Below the pieces are notes generated by a model. That model was not told the DNA's origin. It did not search any database and saw only the letters and a program-made list of their open reading frames with translations. From the NCBI GenBank assembly GCA_023415725.1, contig JAEZJR010000278.1:1-16564 (forward strand): a stretch of 16,564 nucleotides of DNA, read 5' to 3'. A program made the translations under genes and the position numbers. Shown here one piece after another: positions 9,447 through 16,517 of the stretch. The DNA comes from Acidobacteriota bacterium (lineage in GTDB: Bacteria; Acidobacteriota; Blastocatellia; Pyrinomonadales; Pyrinomonadaceae). Each line of letters starts with the position of its first letter. The stretch's first letter is position 1.

Positions 9447-11315
9447 TTACTCTAGAACTGCCGGAAGTACCCCATGCGTGCCATTGCCGTTCCGGGTGAT
9501 CTGAACGAGGCTCCCGACAACGGCAGGGCCGTATTTTTCGTCTCCAGCCTTGGTGACGTTGTACCAAAAGTGCTCCATATCCCACGCGGCGGTCGGGCAG
9601 CGTTCGGCGCAGAGCCCGCAGTGCAGGCAGACGTCTTCGTCCTTGACCATCACGCGGCCGGTTTTTAGGCCGTCTTGAACGTATAGCGGTTGTGTGAGGT
9701 TTAGGGCGGGTACTTTTGTGTTCTTCCGAAGTTCCGGCTCTTCGGCGTTCGAGATGAACGAGATCACGCTGGTCGGACAGATGTCCACGCATGCGTCGCA
9801 CTCGATGCACTTCGGTGCGAAGAATACCGTCTGCACGTCGCAGTTAAGGCAACGCTGGGCCTCCTCGTATGCTGTCCGCCGATCGAATCCCAGTTCGACT
9901 TCCTGCTTTCGGTTTCTGAGCGTTATGGACCTATCCGCCTGGGGAACGATATAACGTGGATCGTGGTCGATCTCGCTGTCATAAGCCCATTCGTGGATGC
10001 CCATTTTCATCGAAACCAGATTCGTATGGGGCGCGGGACGGTCGAGATGGACGCCCTTTCCTTCACACAACAGGTGGATCGAGATCGCGGCCTGGTGGCC
10101 ATGAGCGACGGCGGTTATCACGTTCTCCGGGCCGAATGCAGCATCGCCGCCAAAGAAGATCTTAGGGTTCGTTGACTGGAACGTCACCCGGTCGACAACG
10201 GGCATTTCCCATTCATCAAAATCTATCCCCAGATCGCGCTCGATCCAGGGGAATGCGTTCTCCTGACCTACAGCGATCAGGACGTCGTCTGCCGGATAAA
10301 ACGCATCGGGTTCTCCAGTAGGAACCAGCGACCGTTTACCCTTCTCATCGTAAACTGCCTGTACTTTTTCGAAGGTCATTCCGACTAGGCGTCCGTCCTC
10401 GATCACGAAGGATTTCGGCACGTGGTTGTCGATGATGGGGATGCCCTCGTGCATCGCATCTTCCTTCTCCCATGGGGACGCCTTCATCGTTTCGAACGGA
10501 GACCTCACGATCACCTTTACATCATCGCCGCCCAAACGCCGAGCGGTGCGGCAGCAGTCCATGGCCGTGTTTCCGCCGCCGAGAACGATCACGCGTTTTC
10601 CGATCTTCTCAGTATGCTCGAACGCAACACTCGCCAGCCAATTGATGCCGATGTGAATATTGGCGGCACCTTCGTGGCGGCCGGGCAGTTTCGGTAGATC
10701 GCGCCCTCGCGGTGCCCCGGTACCTACGAAAACGGCGTCGTATTCCTGCTCAAGTACCTCTTTAAGGCTCGAGACATAATGTTTGAAATACGTGTGGATA
10801 CCGAGCCGAAGGATGTAGTCGACCTCTTCCTCGAGTACCGATTCGGGCAGACGGAACGCGGGAATCTGGCTCCGCATGAATCCGCCGCCTTTGATCTGTT
10901 CGTCGAAAAGATGGATTTCGTAGCCTAGCGGGGCTAGATCCCTCGCGACGGTGAGCGAAGCGGGGCCCGCACCTATCAGAGCAACCTTCCGCCCATTCAT
11001 AGCGAAGGGGCCTTTGGGCATTAGGTGAAGAACGTCGTCTTTATTGTCGGCCGCGACGCGCTTGAGGCGGCAGATCGCTACTGGTTCTTCCTCGACCCGG
11101 CCACGCCGACATGCCGGTTCACACGGGCGGTCGCATGTACGGCCGAGGATACCCGGGAAGACGTTCGAATCCCAGTTGATCATGTACGCTTCCGTATACC
11201 GGCCCTCCGCGATCAGGCGGATATACTCCGGAACGGGCGTGTGCGCGGGACAGGCGTATTGGCAGTCTACGACCTTGTGGAAATATTCGGGGTCCTGTAT
11301 GTCAGTCGGTTTCAC
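9447..11315 (-). CDS. GltD-like FAD/NAD(P)H oxidoreductase with C-terminal 2x[4Fe-4S] ferredoxin domain
   Basis: This 622-aa protein resembles the glutamate synthase small subunit but lies beside korAB, not a gltB. The N-terminal Fer4_20-type domain has C18, C22, C61, C65, C69 and C82. The FAD fold carries GAGPAS (115-120; Ser replaces the more common Gly at the end). The NAD(P)H fold carries VLGGGNTAMD (244-253), and GGDAAFG (389-395) closes the flavin site. An extra CLNC pair (489-492) precedes a two-cluster ferredoxin module: C503, C506, C509, C513 and C563, C566, C569, C573. Such a chain can move electrons between ferredoxin and NAD(P)H, so it probably re-oxidises the ferredoxin made by KorAB or supplies it in reverse. 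The start is GTG, supported by AAGGTG 8 nt upstream (11324-11329). It heads the four-gene operon; 53 nt separate it from the DUF2200 gene. A free-standing glutamate synthase role is less likely. Confidence 0.88.
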   Translation of the reverse strand: MKPTDIQDPEYFHKVVDCQYACPAHTPVPEYIRLIAEGRYTEAYMINWDSNVFPGILGRTCDRPCEPACRRGRVEEEPVAICRLKRVAADNKDDVLHLMPKGPFAMNGRKVALIGAGPASLTVARDLAPLGYEIHLFDEQIKGGGFMRSQIPAFRLPESVLEEEVDYILRLGIHTYFKHYVSSLKEVLEQEYDAVFVGTGAPRGRDLPKLPGRHEGAANIHIGINWLASVAFEHTEKIGKRVIVLGGGNTAMDCCRTARRLGGDDVKVIVRSPFETMKASPWEKEDAMHEGIPIIDNHVPKSFVIEDGRLVGMTFEKVQAVYDEKGKRSLVPTGEPDAFYPADDVLIAVGQENAFPWIERDLGIDFDEWEMPVVDRVTFQSTNPKIFFGGDAAFGPENVITAVAHGHQAAISIHLLCEGKGVHLDRPAPHTNLVSMKMGIHEWAYDSEIDHDPRYIVPQADRSITLRNRKQEVELGFDRRTAYEEAQRCLNCDVQTVFFAPKCIECDACVDICPTSVISFISNAEEPELRKNTKVPALNLTQPLYVQDGLKTGRVMVKDEDVCLHCGLCAERCPTAAWDMEHFWYNVTKAGDEKYGPAVVGSLVQITRNGNGTHGVLPAVLE

Positions 11316-11323
11316 GACGTATG

Positions 11324-11329
11324 CACCTT
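11324..11329 (-). promoter_or_regulatory. Ribosome binding site that fixes the GTG start of the GltD-like gene
   Basis: On the minus strand AAGGTG lies 8 nt before the GTG at 11315-11313. No in-frame ATG with a comparable site is near, so GTG is the best start. Confidence 0.7.
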
Positions 11330-11390
11330 ATCGATTCTCGAACTGTTGATTGTAAAAGGGCCTGCGAGGGGACTCGCTTAATTCAAAATA

Positions 11391-11419
11391 ATCATAGTTC
11401 AACCCAAGCCTATAATCTA
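11391..11419 (-). promoter_or_regulatory. Candidate promoter of the GltD-like/DUF2200/korAB operon
   Basis: On the minus strand, TATGAT (11396-11391, five of six -10 matches) follows a weak -35 TAGATT (11419-11414) after exactly 17 nt. The start of transcription would fall near 11384, giving a leader of about 70 nt. A poor -35 fits a promoter that needs an activator, and a CRP-like site is centred about 62 nt upstream of the predicted start. Confidence 0.4.
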
Positions 11420-11436
11420 CCCAAATAGCCACGTTT

Positions 11437-11456
11437 AATGTGGTTACCATCACATT
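11437..11456. promoter_or_regulatory. CRP-like palindromic operator in the divergent region
   Basis: The 20-bp element AATGTGGTTACCATCACATT contains TGTGG-N6-TCACA, one base away from the CRP core TGTGA-N6-TCACA, and its flanks AA and TT also match the wider palindrome. It is centred at 11446.5, about 63 nt upstream of both candidate divergent transcription starts (near 11384 on - and 11510 on +), the class I activator position. No CRP/FNR-type regulator gene is in the window, so the protein that binds is inferred. Confidence 0.5.
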
Positions 11457-11474
11457 TCTCAAATTATGCTTTCC

Positions 11475-11503
11475 TTGACACCAAAACTGGCCCCAAATAC
11501 ACT
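11475..11503 (+). promoter_or_regulatory. Sigma-70-type promoter of tldD-tldE
   Basis: A perfect -35 TTGACA (11475-11480) is followed after 17 nt by TACACT (11498-11503). Predicted transcription start is near 11510, giving a leader of about 42 nt that ends in a strong ribosome site AAGGAG (11542-11547) four nt before the ATG. Confidence 0.65.
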
Positions 11504-11551
11504 GAGAGGCGTTCCAATATCCTACAAAAGCCACAATAGAAAAGGAGAAAA

Positions 11552-13150
11552 ATGAGCTTTTCCCGACGCGATTTTATAAAAGCCGCCGGAATAGCCTTCG
11601 GTACCGCCGCTCTGCCCTCGTGGGTATACAGTGCGGGGCCTTCGACCGAGGCACTTTTCGATGTAAATAAGGACAATCTAACCGATGCAGCCCTGGCCAC
11701 GGCCAAAAAGCTTGGGGCGTCTTACGCAGACATCCGGATCAATCGTTACCGGCTAGAGTCGGTCAGCACCCGCGAACGCCAGGTGCTCAATGTCTCTAGC
11801 GGACAGAACTTCGGATTCGGTGTCCGGGTTTTGATCAATGGAACCTGGGGGTTCGCCGCTAGTCCGCTCGTCACCGTTGATGAGGTGAAACGAATCACGA
11901 CCGAAGCCGCCGCTATCGCCAAGGCGAATTCCGCAATAGCGCGCCGAAAGATCGACCTCGTGCCGACGCCGAAAGTCGTAACGAAATGGAAAAGCTCGTT
12001 CGAACGCGATCCTTTTGAAGTCCCGACCGACGAAAAGATCGCGATGTTGATGAAGATCAACGACGCCGCGCTCGGCGTAAAGGGTGTGACTTTTGTCAAC
12101 TCCTCTCTCGGAGCCGTGAACGAGCAGAAGTATCTGGCCACGTCCGATGGCTCGCGGATCGAGCAATACATCATCCGTACCCTGCCGAACTTTTCGGCAA
12201 CAGCGACCGATCGGGCTTCGGGGGATTTCCAGGCGGTCAATTCCCTTCGTGAAGCGCAGCAGATCGGCTTCGAATACATGACGAAGCACGATTGGGTAGC
12301 CGAGGCGCGAACGGCCGGTGAGCACGCGGTGATGAAGCTCAAAGCCGCTTCGGTGCAACCGGGTAAGTACGACCTTGTGCTGCATCCCTCACACCTGTTT
12401 CTCACGATCCACGAATCGGTTGGGCACCCGACGGAACTCGACCGTGCTCTACTTTGGGAAGCGAATTACGCGGGTACCAGCTTCCTCACCCCGGATAAAG
12501 CCGGCAAGCTGCAGTTCGGTTCGAAGATGGTGAATTTCGTCGCGGACCGCACGCAACCTAACGGCCTCGCTACCGTCGCCTATGACGACGAAGGGGTCCC
12601 CGGACAGGAATGGCATCTCGTTAAGGACGGCCTTTTTGTTGACTGGCAAACGACCCGCGACCTCGCCAAAGTGGTCGGGCGCGATAAGTCGTACGGCTGC
12701 CTGCATGCTGATAGTTGGGGCAGCGTTCCATTCCCCAGGATGCCGAATGTTTCGCTTCAGCCCGCAAAAGAGAACGTGACGATGGACGATCTGATCAGCG
12801 GAGTTGATAGAGGAATTTTGATCTTCGGCCGCGGCAGTTACTCGATCGACCAGCAACGCTATAACTTCCAATTCGGCGGGCAAACTTTCTGGGAGATAAA
12901 GGGCGGAAAGGTCGCCGGTATGCTCCGAGACGTCGCGTACCAGTCGAGAACCACGGATTTCTGGGGAGCTCTTGACGGGCTTGGCGGCAAGGATACATAC
13001 GAGCTCCCGGGCTCTCCCAATGACGGAAAGGGCGAACCAGGTCAGTCGAACGCGGTATCGCATGGCTGCCCGCCGGCGAGGTTCAGGAACATCAACGTAT
13101 TAAACACAGCTTCGGGTGTAAGCGCCGGCCAGATGGAGGACCACGAATAA
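11552..13150 (+). CDS. tldD: TldD-family metalloprotease, Tat-exported
   Basis: This 532-aa protein should be the catalytic half of a TldD/TldE heterodimeric protease (the E. coli pair degrades unfolded peptides and matures microcin B17 and CcdA-linked substrates). It begins with a twin-arginine signal, SRRDFIKAAG, then a hydrophobic stretch and a probable AxA-like cut near residue 28, so it is predicted to be exported folded. The HEXXXH metal motif is HESVGH (H287, E288, H292; codons from 12410). The C-terminal segment DGKGEPGQ (491-498) aligns with the family's CGK(GxP)GQ segment that carries the third metal ligand in E. coli TldD; here that Cys is Asp (D491), while C506 lies 15 residues on. 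tldE follows with a TAATG overlap. Family call is strong; activity with the altered ligand is uncertain. Confidence 0.92.
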   Translation: MSFSRRDFIKAAGIAFGTAALPSWVYSAGPSTEALFDVNKDNLTDAALATAKKLGASYADIRINRYRLESVSTRERQVLNVSSGQNFGFGVRVLINGTWGFAASPLVTVDEVKRITTEAAAIAKANSAIARRKIDLVPTPKVVTKWKSSFERDPFEVPTDEKIAMLMKINDAALGVKGVTFVNSSLGAVNEQKYLATSDGSRIEQYIIRTLPNFSATATDRASGDFQAVNSLREAQQIGFEYMTKHDWVAEARTAGEHAVMKLKAASVQPGKYDLVLHPSHLFLTIHESVGHPTELDRALLWEANYAGTSFLTPDKAGKLQFGSKMVNFVADRTQPNGLATVAYDDEGVPGQEWHLVKDGLFVDWQTTRDLAKVVGRDKSYGCLHADSWGSVPFPRMPNVSLQPAKENVTMDDLISGVDRGILIFGRGSYSIDQQRYNFQFGGQTFWEIKGGKVAGMLRDVAYQSRTTDFWGALDGLGGKDTYELPGSPNDGKGEPGQSNAVSHGCPPARFRNINVLNTASGVSAGQMEDHE

Positions 13151-14493
13151 TGCTGCTTACCGAAAAAGAAGTCAAAGCGCTGACCGATAAGATTCTTTCA
13201 TTCGTAACCGCCGACGATGCGACCGCAAGTGTCGGCAGCAATAAGCAATCCCATCTTCGTTTTGCGGGTAATAATGTACTCACAAGCGGAAGCCGCGAGG
13301 GCCGGAGTGCAAATGTCACTGTGTGGATCGGCGGGCGTCGTGGAGCCGCCTCGACCAATGACCTGGACGACGGGAGCCTGAAGAATATGGTGGCGAGGGC
13401 CGAAGCGATCGCCAAAACTGCTCCTGTCGACCGCGAGTATTTGCCGACATTGGGTAAACAAACCTACAAGCCCACCAGCGGCTATGTCGAGGCGACGGCG
13501 AATCTTTCTCTAACCGACCGCGCGAAACAGATCGGAGCCGTGATCGCCGAGTGCGAGAAGGCCGGAGTGATCGGCGCTGGTTTCCATTCGGCAAATGTGC
13601 AGTCGGGAGGGAGCGCGACGAAAAACGGTAACTTCGAGTACGAACGCGGCACCGGCGTCGGCTTGTCGGTAACGGCGCGAACACCAGATGGCACGAGCTC
13701 GGGATATTTCCTCCGCAGCCACCACGATATCTCCAAGCTTGATACGATGCGCATAGCCCGTGAGTCCATTCGAAAGGCGATGGAAGGCAAAGGTGCCCGA
13801 GTGATCGATCCGGGTATATATACGGTGATACTGGAACCGCAGGCAGTCGCTGATCTGCTTGGCGGTTTTGGCTTTGGGTTCAACGCCCGTACTGCCGAAG
13901 AAGGGCGAAGTGCGTTTTCCGTTGCAGGTGGAAAAACCAAGCTTGGCGAGAAGATCTTTGATGAGAAGATCACGATCTACAGCGATCCGTGGCACTCGGA
14001 ACTTCCGGGGTCCCAATCGGCCCAAGGGGGTATTCCTGCTCAGCGTATCGTGATGGTAGAAAATGGTGTTCTCAAAAACCTCACGTATAACCGGTTCTGG
14101 GCAAAGCAGAAAGGCGTTGAGCCCACACCCGGTCCGGTGAATACGATCCTGGAATCAAGCGGCCCGACCCAAACGCTCGAGGAAATGATCAAGTCGACGG
14201 AGCGCGGAATTTTGGTGGGCCGGTTCTGGTACATCCGCTCAACCGATCCGCGGACCGCGAGTTCGACCGGGCTGACGCGAGACGGTGTATGGTGGATCGA
14301 GAACGGCAAGATCGCCTATCCGCTTAAGAACTTCCGGTTCAACCAATCCACCGTTAGGATGCTGGCTCCCGGAAACGTTCTTGCTGTAGGGAAGCCCGAA
14401 CGCGTCGGTAGTTCCGAAGGGGGTGGGGGTTCACTGCTGCCGGCTCTGAAGATCAAGGACTTCAACTTCACGTCCCAATCTGAAGCCGTCTAA
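13150..14493 (+). CDS. tldE: TldE/PmbA-family protease partner subunit
   Basis: This 447-aa protein is the non-catalytic partner of TldD and, as expected for TldE, lacks an HEXXXH motif. Recognisable family segments include GFGFGFNARTAEEGRSAF (around residues 239-256), the DPWHSELPGSQ stretch with the substrate-loop-like region that follows, and the C-terminal GVWWIENGKIAYPLKNFRF (around 379-397), the usual 'I-E-N-G-K-x-x-x-P-x-K-N-x-R' signature. The start ATG overlaps the tldD stop (TAATG) and has GGAGGA at 13135-13140, nine nt upstream. Unlike TldD it has no signal peptide. If the pair acts outside the cytoplasm, TldE would have to be carried through Tat already bound to TldD. Confidence 0.9.
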   Translation: MLLTEKEVKALTDKILSFVTADDATASVGSNKQSHLRFAGNNVLTSGSREGRSANVTVWIGGRRGAASTNDLDDGSLKNMVARAEAIAKTAPVDREYLPTLGKQTYKPTSGYVEATANLSLTDRAKQIGAVIAECEKAGVIGAGFHSANVQSGGSATKNGNFEYERGTGVGLSVTARTPDGTSSGYFLRSHHDISKLDTMRIARESIRKAMEGKGARVIDPGIYTVILEPQAVADLLGGFGFGFNARTAEEGRSAFSVAGGKTKLGEKIFDEKITIYSDPWHSELPGSQSAQGGIPAQRIVMVENGVLKNLTYNRFWAKQKGVEPTPGPVNTILESSGPTQTLEEMIKSTERGILVGRFWYIRSTDPRTASSTGLTRDGVWWIENGKIAYPLKNFRFNQSTVRMLAPGNVLAVGKPERVGSSEGGGGSLLPALKIKDFNFTSQSEAV

Positions 14494-14515
14494 GGAAGAT
14501 AAATCTTTCCTTTTT
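14492..14515 (+). terminator. Weak terminator-like hairpin at the tldE stop
   Basis: AAGGAAGAT (14492-14500), starting inside the tldE stop codon, can pair with ATCTTTCCTT (14503-14512) with one bulge and a very tight loop, followed by a T-run to 14515. It is AU-rich and weaker than the hairpin 22 nt further on, with which it would act in tandem. Confidence 0.4.
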
Positions 14516-14536
14516 CCGGGTTAGAGCCTATTATCT

Positions 14537-14569
14537 AGAAGGATGCTTCGGCATCCTTCTTTCCTTTTT
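14537..14569 (+). terminator. Rho-independent terminator of tldD-tldE
   Basis: A perfect 10-bp stem, AGAAGGATGC (14537-14546) with GCATCCTTCT (14551-14560), is capped by the extra-stable TTCG tetraloop and followed by TTCCTTTTT. It closes the tldDE unit before the prepilin peptidase gene. Confidence 0.92.
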
Positions 14570-14610
14570 CGCGCTCATTCATTCACCTTTTGGGATCGGA
14601 CCTGTCGATA

Positions 14611-15504
14611 ATGAATTTATTTCTTTTCTCGTTCGAATCTGTAACGGGAGTTCCCGAATTCGTAGCGTTCATCTTCGTGTTTCTGTTCGGCGCCGTTGTG
14701 GGGAGCTTCCTGAACGTCGTGATCCATAGGGTTCCACTCGAGCAATCGATCGTGTTCCCGAACTCGAAGTGCCCGAAATGCGACGCCGCGATCAAGCCTT
14801 TTGACAATATCCCGATCCTCAGCTGGCTTGTATTGGGCGGTAAATGCCGAGCATGTAAAACACCCATTTCTGCTCGTTACCCGTCTGTAGAGCTTTTGCA
14901 TGCTTTGCTGTGGGTGCTGATGTACTGGCATATCGGCTTTAATCCGTTCCTCCCTATCGGGCTGATATTTATGTCCGTGTTGGTGTCGCTGATGTTCATC
15001 GATGCGGAACACATGATCCTACCGAACGTGATCACCTATCCGTTCTTCGTATTCATTTTGTTAGTGCGGATCGCATATCCAATTTTCTTCAACGAGGCTT
15101 ATTTTGCTGATATGGCCTACTGGCCCGCCGCAGACTGGACCGGTATGCCTGGTTGGTTGGCTTCGCTTCTTGCCGGGTTGCTCGGGGCAATCGCTGGCGG
15201 AGGTTCGCTTTGGCTTGTCGGCGAAGCTTGGAAACGGCTGCGGGGAGTGGACGCGATGGGTCTTGGCGATGTGAAGATGATGCTGGGCGTCGGAGCATTG
15301 CTGGGTTGGCGGCTCACCTTTCTGGCTATCTTTTTCGGAGCCTTTGCGGGGGCCATCGTGGGCTCGATCTACGTCGCGCGTCAAAAGGATAAGGACATGC
15401 AGGCGCAGATCCCTTTCGGGATATTCCTCGGGATCGGGTCGATCGTCGCGTTCATCGTGGGTGAGCCGTTGATCAACTGGTACGTGACAACGTTCATTCC
15501 TTGA
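14611..15504 (+). CDS. pilD: Type IV prepilin peptidase / N-methyltransferase (A24 family)
   Basis: This integral membrane aspartic protease (297 aa from the ATG at 14611) cuts the leader of type IV prepilins or type II secretion pseudopilins and methylates the new N terminus. An N-terminal helix with GSFLNVVIHRVP is followed by the cytoplasmic zinc loop with CPKC (C54, C57) and CRAC (C79, C82). The catalytic aspartates sit in FIDAEHMILPN (D131) and in GLGDVKMM (D220, the GxGD motif), with several hydrophobic segments between. About 30 residues (roughly 157-185) between the two catalytic regions are polar and aromatic, longer than in compact family members. A TTG at 14590 would add seven residues but has no ribosome site. 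No pilin or pilus assembly gene lies nearby. Its stop is 3 nt from that of the convergent small gene. Confidence 0.93.
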   Translation: MNLFLFSFESVTGVPEFVAFIFVFLFGAVVGSFLNVVIHRVPLEQSIVFPNSKCPKCDAAIKPFDNIPILSWLVLGGKCRACKTPISARYPSVELLHALLWVLMYWHIGFNPFLPIGLIFMSVLVSLMFIDAEHMILPNVITYPFFVFILLVRIAYPIFFNEAYFADMAYWPAADWTGMPGWLASLLAGLLGAIAGGGSLWLVGEAWKRLRGVDAMGLGDVKMMLGVGALLGWRLTFLAIFFGAFAGAIVGSIYVARQKDKDMQAQIPFGIFLGIGSIVAFIVGEPLINWYVTTFIP

Positions 15505-15507
15505 CTT

Positions 15508-15804
15508 CTATGCGTGGTTGGCTGATCTCTCGAGACAGTTTGACGAACAAAACACCGATGTCCGCCCCAACCTGATGGCTCGGTCCTCGGGCACCCAAGT
15601 CCCGCACTTCGAACAATTTACAAGCTTCCCCGGGGATATAGGCTTTGGTTCCTCGACTTCCCTTCTCGCCTGGCTGTGCATTTCCCGCATGCCTTTTGCC
15701 AATCGCCAGAATTCACGAACCGCTCGGATCTGCCTACGGTATTTAAAAGCGGTAACGGCTGCGAGGATCGCGATGACCAGGAGAACGAATAATACTTCCC
15801 TCAC
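15508..15804 (-). CDS. Small membrane protein with C-terminal Cys4 zinc-ribbon-like motif (PP0621-like)
   Basis: This 98-aa protein has one N-terminal membrane helix (about 4-20) followed by a basic, helical linker (22-55). Its compact tail holds CSKC (C64, C67), then about 17 residues later CSSNC (C85, C89). The pattern NCSKCGTWVPEDRA...FCSSNC resembles the PP0621-type family of small Pseudomonas membrane proteins and other one-cluster zinc ribbons; no role is established. The start is GTG, overlapping the stop of the upstream TPR gene as GTGA, with GAGGT at 15815-15811 six nt before it, so the two are probably translated together. The order TPR then zinc-ribbon protein suggests a shared membrane-associated task, but this is only inferred. 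Confidence 0.78.
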   Translation of the reverse strand: MREVLFVLLVIAILAAVTAFKYRRQIRAVREFWRLAKGMREMHSQARREVEEPKPISPGKLVNCSKCGTWVPEDRAIRLGRTSVFCSSNCLERSANHA

Positions 15805-16517
15805 TGTGAGACCTCGCCGCTTTTCGGTGCGCGTTGGAGGTTGGGGTTTTGCGGATTTATGCCCCGAAGAGTTTCTCGGTACTTCGTCGCATCGCGACCG
15901 AGAGCGTCAAGCGACTGGATCAGGAAACCCAGTGCTTTTTCATGTTTGGGATCGATCGCCAGGGCCTTTTCGAATTCCGTGACCGCGGCCGCATGTTCCG
16001 GTGGAGTCATCAAATAATAGGTGAGTGCGACATCGGTCCTGACCTCAACATCCCCGGGTCGCTTCGTTAGGGCCTTGGCGTAATAGGTCCGGGCCTTTTC
16101 GAACCTGGCGTTTTCCTTTCCGAAATAGCCGACATCAAAATGGGCATTGCCGAGTCCGACGAGCACGTCAAAGTCGTCAGGATTGATGCCGTTTGCACGT
16201 TCGAGTACGGGGATCGATTTTTCAATAATGCTCTTGTCTTCGCGGACCGCACCGTAACGGTATAGTCCAAGCCCCAAGCCTTTTTGGAACGCGAAGTCCG
16301 ACGAATTCGCTTCAGCTTCCTTAAGTTTTTGCTCGATCTCCTCTTCAGTAAGCGTGGCTGGTTGGGTGGATTGCTGATTAGAGGACTGTGGGGCAGTGGA
16401 CGTTGGGGATTGGATCCCCGTCATTTGTGACCGGTTCAAGTAATTCGCAAACGAAAAACCCGCAACGAAGGCGGCTATCACCGAACCGACCGTTACCCAG
16501 ATGGAAACTCTCATCAT
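15801..16517 (-). CDS. Membrane-anchored TPR protein
   Basis: This 238-aa protein has one N-terminal membrane helix (about 6-26), then a Ser/Thr/Gln/Pro-rich spacer (30-55). Helical TPR units fill most of the rest: residues about 99-132 (ERANGINPDDFDVLVGLGNAHFD region), 137-170 (ARTYYAKALTKRPGDVEVR region) and 174-208 (EFEKALAIDPKHEKALGFL region). It is probably a scaffold for protein contacts, with the TPR part outside the cytoplasm if the helix is an uncleaved signal anchor. The overall plan resembles the soluble part of CcmI/NrfG-like TPR proteins, but no cytochrome-maturation genes are present to support that. The start could be Met1 or Met2; neither has a clear ribosome site. It overlaps the following small gene by 4 nt (GTGA). 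Confidence 0.85.
   Translation of the reverse strand: MMRVSIWVTVGSVIAAFVAGFSFANYLNRSQMTGIQSPTSTAPQSSNQQSTQPATLTEEEIEQKLKEAEANSSDFAFQKGLGLGLYRYGAVREDKSIIEKSIPVLERANGINPDDFDVLVGLGNAHFDVGYFGKENARFEKARTYYAKALTKRPGDVEVRTDVALTYYLMTPPEHAAAVTEFEKALAIDPKHEKALGFLIQSLDALGRDATKYRETLRGINPQNPNLQRAPKSGEVSQ

Noticed and set aside
9447..11315. Annotation of the flavoprotein as a true glutamate synthase small subunit
   Set aside because: No gltB is present, the protein carries an additional two-cluster ferredoxin domain, and it heads the korAB operon.
11746..12405. Two long overlapping minus-strand open frames (219 and 210 codons) opposite tldD
   Set aside because: They are mutually overlapping, antisense to a recognisable TldD, and have no start context or domains.
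14590..14610. TTG start seven codons upstream for the prepilin peptidase
   Set aside because: It has a pyrimidine-rich upstream context without a ribosome site; the ATG at 14611 begins directly at the first membrane helix.
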